A stretch of 64,000 bases of DNA, from NCBI GenBank assembly GCA_045576635.1, contig JAZNGT010000036.1, forward strand, positions 1 to 64,000, read 5' to 3'. The DNA comes from Congzhengia sp045576635 (GTDB taxonomy: Bacteria > Bacillota > Clostridia > UBA1381 > UBA9506). This document shows, piece after piece, positions 57,776-64,000 of this stretch. Each line of letters begins with the position of its first letter. Position 1 is the first letter of the stretch. The notes beneath the pieces were generated by a model, which saw nothing but the letters and a program-made list of their open reading frames with translations, made no database searches and was not told where the DNA came from. A program made the translations under genes and the position numbers.

Positions 57776-60139
57776 TTGAAAAAATATCTTTGTATATTTG
57801 TGGCAATGCTCTTTTTGTTTGCATTTCCGCTTTCAATATCAGCAGAAAATGAACATCCGTGGGAGGATACATACGCAAACATTTTGTCAAAACTTTCATT
57901 TCGCGGTGAAACGACAGCCGTTTTGCTGGATTTTGACTACGACAACGCGCCGGAACTTGTCACGGGTGATGAAAATAACATTTCTGTCTACACCTATAAA
58001 AATGCGTCAGTGATAAAACTATGTGACGAAAAACGGATTCCCGTTTCTTATTTTAAAAATCTTAAAACCGCACAGGATAAAAAAACCAACTTAACCAGTT
58101 TTTTGGGACAGGTTTTGATTGACGAAAATTGTTTTACCTATAAAATGACCTTTAAAGACTCTGTCCCTGCGGTAGATGTTCTTGCAATGGAACGTCCCGA
58201 CGGTAGCGGTACATTTAAGGGCGCAAACGCAAAAGCCGAGATGGTACAAGATTGTACAGAGCGCGTAAAAACGTTTTTAGACGGTTACACGTTAAAACCG
58301 TTTACACTCTGTTCGCTTACAGCAGAAGATGTATCGTTATCCTCTTCCAAACAGCGCGCCATTTCTGACCTTTTTGCGCGGTATCGCTTTTTAGTAAGTC
58401 TTCCCGATGATACCAAAAACATCGCAAAAGACCTGCGTGATACATTCAAAAAACTTGTCGGCAACAAGGCGTTTTTAAGTTTTGACAAAATCTCGCGTTT
58501 GAGCGCAAACGATGTTTTTGTACAGTATTACGCCGATCAGGAATCTTTCTGTTCACTTCCTTATGAAAAACAGTTTGCCGTTATTTCTGACGTTTTAAAT
58601 ACGCCGACGCTTTCTCTTTCATTTGAGAACGAAAGAGAACTCGATACAAATAAACTTGTGCGTTTAAAAACCGCAGAAAACGCAGCATCAAACATTTATA
58701 TTGATTATACAAAAACGTTGTCATTCCGCGGAATTGACGACTATGTTACATACCTTGCCAATGTACTTTCGGACGTAAAAGGCGCCGTAAACGAAAACGG
58801 AAAAAAGGAACTTGCAAGATATCTGGAATTTGCCGTAAACAAAAGTTCCCGCACAGAAATTAAAGCAAAAAACAACACCGTCACGGTAAATGACTACTCG
58901 GCGTCCTTTATTTCGGAGAACGCAACACTTTGCATGGACAGGCTCACAACGCTTTGCGAAGCAAACGGCGTAACACAGATTCGTCCTGCGCGCACCATTC
59001 CCGAAATTATTTGCAAAAACACAGAGGCTTCCCAGCCCATTCGCATAGAGTACGAACCGCTCCTTTCGGCGTCGCTCGGCAGTGCCTCGGGCATCCGCCT
59101 TATGCTTTCCGGCGTGTGCGGAATCTATATTACAAAAGAAGACCTTGAAACGCTCCAGGGCGCATCCGAACTCTTTTGTATTGAAATCAAAAAAACAGAC
59201 GACGGTTTTTCCATTGTATTTACTGATCAAAAAAACAACGTACTTGAGCGCGTAGTCGCGCCCGTCTGGTTTATTCTTCCCGCAGAAAGTGAATATTCTA
59301 CTGTAATTGCAAGTTTTCGCGGAGGCTCTGCAAACTGGGGCGGTCAGTTTGACCCTGAGTATAAAACACTTGAATTTTCCACTGTTTATTCAGGCGATTA
59401 CGAAATTGCGGAAAACGATATTACCGTAAATGACATTGATGCGCTTTCAGAAAATACGCAAAACGCCATTCGCTTTTTGGTGTCAAAGGGCATTTTCTCG
59501 GTGAACGCGAAAAATCGCTTTAAGCCAGATGCGACGTTAAGCCGTTACGACTTTACCGCGGCGCTCGTAAAAATGTTTTATGCAACCGATATAGATGCTG
59601 CTACCACGTTTTTGGATGTTGCAAAAAGCAACGAATTTTACCGCTACATTGCATCTGCCGAGGCAATTGGCATTGCCGAAGGATTTACTGACAGAACCTT
59701 CCGTGGAAGACGGCCGGTATCGCGCGAGCAGGTCTTTACCTTGTGCGGAAGAACGCTCGTTGAGAAAAAAGGATATACCTATCCTGAAATGAATGCAGAA
59801 ACACTCTTGTTTGATGACACCGCTTCGATTTCAGAATGGGCAAAACCTGACATCGCAGTTTCTGTAAGACACGGCCTTTTAGAAAACGCAGGCGCGTTTT
59901 CACCTGCAAGCGATGTAACACGTGCAGAAGGCGCAGAAGTCCTTTACAAAACCTTTATGCTGCTTTATGACGTTTCGCCCGTAACAACAAAAACGGTGGA
60001 TACAGAAGCAGAAATCGTGCCAGAACCCCGTCCGGTAGACTTTGAATTTCGCGCCGCAATACTCATTGTGGCATCTGTGCTATTCTTATTTATAGGATAT
60101 ATAGGAACAAAACTTTATAAAAAAAGAAAGAAAAAATAA
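57776..60139 (+). CDS. SLH-domain protein with C-terminal membrane anchor
   Basis: 787 residues: signal peptide (1-23), about 530 residues of unrecognised extracellular sequence beginning with an FG-GAP/EF-like stretch (LLDFDYDNAPELVTGDENN), three SLH modules (about 555-740; GIFSVNAKNRFKPDATLSRYDF, GIAEGFTDRTFRGRRPVSREQ, GLLENAGAFSPASDVTRAEG), then a membrane helix (AAILIVASVLFLFIGYIG) and a basic tail. TTG start with GGGAGG. SLH modules bind wall polymer, so a C-terminal membrane anchor would tie wall and membrane together. Own promoter and terminator. Confidence 0.9.
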   Translation: MKKYLCIFVAMLFLFAFPLSISAENEHPWEDTYANILSKLSFRGETTAVLLDFDYDNAPELVTGDENNISVYTYKNASVIKLCDEKRIPVSYFKNLKTAQDKKTNLTSFLGQVLIDENCFTYKMTFKDSVPAVDVLAMERPDGSGTFKGANAKAEMVQDCTERVKTFLDGYTLKPFTLCSLTAEDVSLSSSKQRAISDLFARYRFLVSLPDDTKNIAKDLRDTFKKLVGNKAFLSFDKISRLSANDVFVQYYADQESFCSLPYEKQFAVISDVLNTPTLSLSFENERELDTNKLVRLKTAENAASNIYIDYTKTLSFRGIDDYVTYLANVLSDVKGAVNENGKKELARYLEFAVNKSSRTEIKAKNNTVTVNDYSASFISENATLCMDRLTTLCEANGVTQIRPARTIPEIICKNTEASQPIRIEYEPLLSASLGSASGIRLMLSGVCGIYITKEDLETLQGASELFCIEIKKTDDGFSIVFTDQKNNVLERVVAPVWFILPAESEYSTVIASFRGGSANWGGQFDPEYKTLEFSTVYSGDYEIAENDITVNDIDALSENTQNAIRFLVSKGIFSVNAKNRFKPDATLSRYDFTAALVKMFYATDIDAATTFLDVAKSNEFYRYIASAEAIGIAEGFTDRTFRGRRPVSREQVFTLCGRTLVEKKGYTYPEMNAETLLFDDTASISEWAKPDIAVSVRHGLLENAGAFSPASDVTRAEGAEVLYKTFMLLYDVSPVTTKTVDTEAEIVPEPRPVDFEFRAAILIVASVLFLFIGYIGTKLYKKRKKK

Positions 60140-60172
60140 AAAAAGACTGTGGCATTGCCACAGTCTTTTTTA
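60140..60172. terminator. Bidirectional terminator
   Basis: AAAAAAGACTGTGGCA / TGCCACAGTCTTTTTT hairpin between convergent genes. Confidence 0.9.
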
Positions 60173-60177
60173 TTGTA

Positions 60178-60579
60178 TTATTTAGGATTTACGATGTCTC
60201 TCCAATCAAGGTCTCCGCGCTCGAGTCCATGCACCAAAACCTCCGCCGTTGCCACATTCGTCGCAAGCGGTACGTTGTGCACGTCGCAAAGACGCAAAAG
60301 CGCCGAAACATCCGGCTCGTGCGGCTGCGCGGTTAAGGGATCTCTGAAAAACAAAACCAGATCGATTTCATTATAAGCAATTCGTGCCCCGATTTGCTGG
60401 TCGCCACCCTGCGGGCCCGACAAAAAGCGATGTACTTTAAGACCGGTTGCGTCCTGAATCAGTCCTCCCGTTGTGCCGGTAGCACAAAGCATATGTTTTT
60501 CTAAAATGCCTTTATATGCAATACAAAACTGTACCATAAGTTCTTTTTTCTTGTCATGTGCAATCAATGCGATATTCAT
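60178..60579 (-). CDS. mgsA: Methylglyoxal synthase
   Basis: Converts dihydroxyacetone phosphate to methylglyoxal and phosphate, a glycolytic overflow bypass. 133 residues; IALIAHDKKK, TGTTGGLI, SGPQGGDQQIGARI with catalytic Asp, and FRDPLTAQPHEPD with His. AGGAGG precedes the ATG. In many Clostridia it closes the mre-min-rodA cluster, as it does here after minC. Confidence 0.97.
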   Translation of the reverse strand: MNIALIAHDKKKELMVQFCIAYKGILEKHMLCATGTTGGLIQDATGLKVHRFLSGPQGGDQQIGARIAYNEIDLVLFFRDPLTAQPHEPDVSALLRLCDVHNVPLATNVATAEVLVHGLERGDLDWRDIVNPK

Positions 60580-60712
60580 GCCTTAGCCTCCTTACAATCA
60601 TGGCAATAATACCTTTGCACTCTATTATATCATAAAACACATCGCGCGTCTACCCAAAATTTTACACCATAAAAACATTTAGTGTAACTTTAACAAATCT
60701 TTTCCGTCTCTT

Positions 60713-61336
60713 TTATGTATATTGTTCAACTTTGATTTCGTTGTCTGCGATATAGGCAATCTCCGGAACACTTAAAAAATGACGCCGAATCACACCTTTT
60801 GTGACCGTTTTTGTTAAGTCTCCTATCGAAAGTTTTTGCGGCACAAGTTTCATCGCTACAACCGCCGCGTCACGCTTGCCGCTTGCGCCTGCATGAACGC
60901 TACCCAAAAGGCTCCCTAAAATAAACACGTTCCCGCCGGCAATAACCTTTGCATCTTTTTCCACGTCACCTATGATGACTAAATTGTTTGCATATTCTAC
61001 CGTTTCACCCGTGCGTACAGTTGTGCGCACAAATTTTGTAATGCCCTCGTCCGCCATCAGTTCATCGAGTGGCGAATGTTTCTTTGGAATCATTTTAGGT
61101 GCCTGCTCGATAAAGGTAACTTTCGTCTCAGAAAGCGCCTCTTTCACCACCGGTTCTAAGGACAAAACTTCTACGTCGGTTAAAAAATTGCTCGTTAAAT
61201 AGACATCGAGTTCCATGTCTTTAAAAAACGCTTTAGACTCTAAAAGTTTTTCTTTCAGTTCTTTTTTTCCCGTTTCAAAATCTGTGTCATCTACCGACAC
61301 CAAAATGCCTTTCGGGCTACCTTTTATAAGAATCAT
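60713..61336 (-). CDS. minC: Septum site-determining protein MinC
   Basis: FtsZ-polymerisation inhibitor. 207 residues: N-terminal FtsZ-binding domain (about 1-100) and C-terminal beta-helix (RTGETVEYANNLVIIGDVEK, GGNVFILGSLLGSVHAG) that binds MinD. No minD or minE follows within the window; mgsA comes next after 133 bp. It lies 28 bp downstream of mrdA. Confidence 0.95.
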   Translation of the reverse strand: MILIKGSPKGILVSVDDTDFETGKKELKEKLLESKAFFKDMELDVYLTSNFLTDVEVLSLEPVVKEALSETKVTFIEQAPKMIPKKHSPLDELMADEGITKFVRTTVRTGETVEYANNLVIIGDVEKDAKVIAGGNVFILGSLLGSVHAGASGKRDAAVVAMKLVPQKLSIGDLTKTVTKGVIRRHFLSVPEIAYIADNEIKVEQYT

Positions 61337-61364
61337 AACGCATTTCCTTTCTGTTCTTTATGAT

Positions 61365-63374
61365 TTAAGAAAGCAAAGTATCCTCTGCCTCCGCTTCTTT
61401 TTCTTGTGTTGGTTTTGTAAAATAGGAAGAAAGCACGGCTTTTGCGACTTCCGCCGCAGGATGCGATGTCCCCGCGTGTTCTACCACAACCGAAACTGCA
61501 ATCTGTGGGTTGTCTGCCGGCGCATAACCGATAAAAAGGGCGTTTGTGCCGCCCGGCACCTGCGCCGAGCCGGTTTTTCCCGCAACAGAAAGCGGAAAGT
61601 TTAAAAACGCCTGATAGGCCGTTCCGCCCTTTGTCGTTACCTTTTTCATACCTTTTTTTACGGCAGAAAGCGCCTCGTTTGAAACCGCGGCATATCCTTT
61701 TACTTCGGGTGTGGTTTCAAAAAGAATCTCGCCCGTTTCGCCCGATTTTACCGCTTTCAAAAGATGCACGCCATAGTTTACGCCGTCATTTGCAAGCGTC
61801 GCCGCATAGTTTGCCAGAGAAAGCGGCGAAAACAAATTGTCGGACTGACCGATGGCTGCCTGCAACACATCGCCAGGATACCATGGTTTTCCGCTTTGTT
61901 CTCGTGTTTCAGGCGACGCGATGCGTCCTTCCTTTTCTTCGTCTTTCAGTTCTATGCCCGTCTTTTTGTCGAGACCGAACTGTTTGGCAGTCTCTAAAAT
62001 CGCACGGATACCTGTTCTTTTGGCTGTTTCATAAAAAAAGTAGTTGCAGGAGTATTTTAGTGCGTCTGTTACATCGATTGTTCCGTGTGTTGCGCCTGTA
62101 TTGCGGTAGAGGTTACACTGAAACTGTCTGTCAAGATACTTAAAACTACCCTTTGTTTTGATCGTTTCGGTGGGGGTAAGCACGCCACTATCTATCGCCG
62201 CAATGGCAGAAATCGGCTTAAACGTTGAGCCAGGCTCATAAAGCCCTGCAATTGCACGATGAAAAAGCGGTCTGCGTACATCGCTTATGAGTAAGTTGTA
62301 ATTTTGACTGAATGTATCTATATTGTATGTTGGGTATGACGCCATGGCTAAAAGCGCACCCGTTTTTACATCTATCGCCACAACTGCGCCGCCGTTTTTT
62401 GTTTTCTTTGTGCTTTGCACGGCATCTTCCAGCGCCTTTTCTGCGGCAAGTTGTAATTCTAAATCAATCGTAAGCATAACGCTTTTTCCCGGAACGGGGT
62501 CTTGCGGCGCAACAAAATATTGCGTTTTTCCATTTTCTTCAAAGCCGACGCTTTTGATGCCGTCTTTTCCGCGAAGATACGATTCAAACGCTTTTTCTGC
62601 ACCCTGTTTTCCGATGATGTCGGTTTTTTGATAACCGTTTTCTTTTTGTGTTTCGTATTCCTCTGCGCTGATTTTTCCGACTCTGCCTAAAAGGTGTGAC
62701 GCAGTGTCAGGATAAAGATACCGGCGCGCAGGTCTTGTTTCTACTTCGATATCAGGAAAATACTCTTTGTGTTCTAGAAGGCGCGTTGCGCCTTTTATAT
62801 CAAGTTCCGTAATGGTATAGGGATTTGAAACCGAAAACCCGTCCTTTTCCATGCCGAATTTTACGCCCACGAGCAACCGTTTTTCCCCGTTTGTGTAAGT
62901 GTCATCTATTTTGTAGCGCGCAGAAAACGCCTCTATAATTTCCTCTGCGGTAGCGGTGTCTTTCAATTTATTTTCCTTTTTAAAACGTGCGATTTCCGTT
63001 TCTTTTCCGGAAAACACGAATGGATAAGAAAACGAAATCGGCAAGCGGTCTTTATAGTCTTCTTTCAGCAAAGAAAGCGCAGAGAGTATGGATGCGAATC
63101 TTTCTTTTTCTGTTACGTCCCGCCTGTAAAGCACGGCAAAATACGAGGTTTTGTTTACCACAAGCGGTCTGCCGTAACAGTCGGTGATTTCGCCGCGCGG
63201 CGCCGATGCCTTTGTAAAAAGCGAAAGTTTACTATCGCTCGCGTTTCGGTAAAACTCGCCCTTTACAATTTGTAGCGCAAACAGGCGCACTACAATCAGC
63301 ACAAAAAACAAACTGATAACAACATATAAAATGAAAATTCGTTTTTTCTCACGCGGTTTAAACGTTTTTTCCAC
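61365..63374 (-). CDS. mrdA: Penicillin-binding protein 2 (elongasome transpeptidase)
   Basis: Class B PBP that cross-links side-wall peptidoglycan with RodA. 669 residues: N-terminal membrane helix (15-35), dimerisation domain (RGEITDCYGRPLVVN), transpeptidase with catalytic GSTFKP (Ser-x-x-Lys), SCN and KTGSAQ motifs. GTG start overlaps the mreD end by 17 bp, with GGGGAAACGAAG upstream. Its partner rodA is not next to it here. Confidence 0.95.
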   Translation of the reverse strand: MEKTFKPREKKRIFILYVVISLFFVLIVVRLFALQIVKGEFYRNASDSKLSLFTKASAPRGEITDCYGRPLVVNKTSYFAVLYRRDVTEKERFASILSALSLLKEDYKDRLPISFSYPFVFSGKETEIARFKKENKLKDTATAEEIIEAFSARYKIDDTYTNGEKRLLVGVKFGMEKDGFSVSNPYTITELDIKGATRLLEHKEYFPDIEVETRPARRYLYPDTASHLLGRVGKISAEEYETQKENGYQKTDIIGKQGAEKAFESYLRGKDGIKSVGFEENGKTQYFVAPQDPVPGKSVMLTIDLELQLAAEKALEDAVQSTKKTKNGGAVVAIDVKTGALLAMASYPTYNIDTFSQNYNLLISDVRRPLFHRAIAGLYEPGSTFKPISAIAAIDSGVLTPTETIKTKGSFKYLDRQFQCNLYRNTGATHGTIDVTDALKYSCNYFFYETAKRTGIRAILETAKQFGLDKKTGIELKDEEKEGRIASPETREQSGKPWYPGDVLQAAIGQSDNLFSPLSLANYAATLANDGVNYGVHLLKAVKSGETGEILFETTPEVKGYAAVSNEALSAVKKGMKKVTTKGGTAYQAFLNFPLSVAGKTGSAQVPGGTNALFIGYAPADNPQIAVSVVVEHAGTSHPAAEVAKAVLSSYFTKPTQEKEAEAEDTLLS

Positions 63375-63921
63375 CTTCGTTTCCCCTTTCTTTTCGGCGG
63401 GAAAACGTACAACAAGTCACCAGCGGATAAAGAATTAGCGCAACGAAAACGTGATAGATTGCCTGAACCAACGAACGTTTGATTGTGTCTAAAATCGAAG
63501 TACCAATTCTTACAAAAACCATCTCAACAAAAACATGTGCCACGCTTAAAACAAGCGACGCAAAACATACAATCAACAATGTTTGCACGAGCGAACAATA
63601 AAATAAGCGGTTTCTTACATATACGCATCCCATGGATATGTATCCATACAAAAGCGCGGAATAGGGAAACGCTGTGCCGGAAAGTGCATCCAGCAAAAGA
63701 CCGCTCAGAAAACTTAAAAATATAGCCTCGGTACCGCCCTGTTTTACGCTGTAACATACTAAAAACACAAACGCAAAAAGCGGTGCTGCTCCAAAAACGG
63801 CAGCATCAAACGAGAGAGCGGTCTGTATGGAAATGAAAAGAAAAAGGAAGATTGCCAAAAGCAAAAAGGAAAGCACGGTCTGAAAACGCCCTCCGGTTTC
63901 TTCTTTTATGGCGCGTCTCAT
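63358..63921 (-). CDS. mreD: Rod shape-determining protein MreD
   Basis: Membrane protein of the elongasome. 187 residues with five to six hydrophobic helices (FLLLAIFLFLFISIQ, PLFAFVFLVCYSV, SFLSGLLLDALSG). AAGGAG precedes the ATG; 14 bp after the mreC stop codon. Confidence 0.92.
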   Translation of the reverse strand: MRRAIKEETGGRFQTVLSFLLLAIFLFLFISIQTALSFDAAVFGAAPLFAFVFLVCYSVKQGGTEAIFLSFLSGLLLDALSGTAFPYSALLYGYISMGCVYVRNRLFYCSLVQTLLIVCFASLVLSVAHVFVEMVFVRIGTSILDTIKRSLVQAIYHVFVALILYPLVTCCTFSRRKERGNEGGKNV

Positions 63922-63935
63922 TTCCTTTCTCCTTT

Positions 63936-64000
63936 CTATGTTTCTTTTTTTATAATACTTACTTCATACAGTCTGTTAAAGTCAACATCTAATTCCACCA
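63936..64000 (-). CDS. mreC: MreC, C-terminal fragment (runs off the window)
   Basis: Only the last 20 residues are present (VELDVDFNRLYEVSIIKKET, stop TAG at 63936-63938). The DF.RL..V pattern is the typical MreC C-terminus, and the position just before mreD confirms it. Confidence 0.8.
   Translation of the reverse strand, partial: VELDVDFNRLYEVSIIKKET

Noticed and set aside
61544..62143. 199-codon plus-strand open frame
   Set aside because: Antisense of mrdA; Arg/Pro/Leu-rich shadow composition.

Overview
The window looks like chromosomal DNA of a low-GC, strictly anaerobic Clostridia-type Firmicute. Indicators are sigma-A promoters with 17-bp spacers, strong Shine-Dalgarno sites with ATG/GTG/TTG starts, sporulation-lineage genes (bofA, ricT), an SLH-type S-layer, an anaerobic ribonucleotide reductase, pyruvate:ferredoxin oxidoreductase, a sodium-pumping decarboxylase set and an NfnAB-like pair. 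I see no prophage, transposase, CRISPR array or defence island. Gene content is mostly core.

Layout. 1-6.3 kb: a membrane protein, two tRNA-Ser genes, then cell-envelope genes (acyltransferase, polysaccharide deacetylase with four 31-residue repeats, two LCP ligases), a 56-residue ferredoxin and a DUF2508-bofA pair. 6.3-10.3 kb: nrdD-nrdG-dut, divergent from a CRP/FNR-type regulator with a palindrome between them. 10.3-18 kb: oadG-BCCP-oadB-oadA, queA and a large S-layer protein with a structured leader. 18-27 kb: pyrG (catalytic Cys of the glutaminase replaced by Ala), aroQ, comF, nifJ and an amino-acid ABC transporter. 27-34.5 kb: a glycosyltransferase, then a THF riboswitch leading folT-nifS-ymdB-fau-(membrane protein)-pncC-recA; recA has its own promoter and LexA box. 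34.7-38.5 kb: tsaC-rimI-tsaD-mltG. 38.6-41.2 kb: a WG-repeat surface protein and galE. 41.5-47.6 kb: ricT-holB-darA, a diacylglycerol-glycosyltransferase-like gene, ybaB, dnaX and the large SRP RNA. 47.6-53.9 kb: NfnAB pair, tRNA-Met/tRNA-Glu, ACT-PFL pair, hprK, murB. 54-57.7 kb: rpmG-secE-nusG-rplK-rplA and rplJ-rplL with leader RNAs. 57.7-64 kb: an SLH protein with a C-terminal membrane anchor, mgsA, and the shape/division cluster mreC-mreD-mrdA-minC, which lacks minD, minE and rodA at the usual place.

Main discovery. Three intergenic copies (27407-27646, 34513-34740, 41282-41510) of one 228-240-nt element, all on the plus strand, fold into the same multi-branched secondary structure. The third copy has diverged in sequence, but its helices are kept by compensatory changes; copies carry G-U wobbles that only make sense on the plus strand, and all share a tandem G-A motif. 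Each copy ends at or within about 15 bp of the stop codon of a minus-strand gene, and two begin just after an intrinsic terminator. I do not recognise this as a known RNA family. It is the best candidate here for an undescribed structured RNA or RNA-based mobile element.

Other points worth a look: the Cys-to-Ala change in CTP synthase, a hairpin between the nusG Shine-Dalgarno and start codon that would bring them to normal spacing, and the riboswitch-controlled folate operon that continues into recA.
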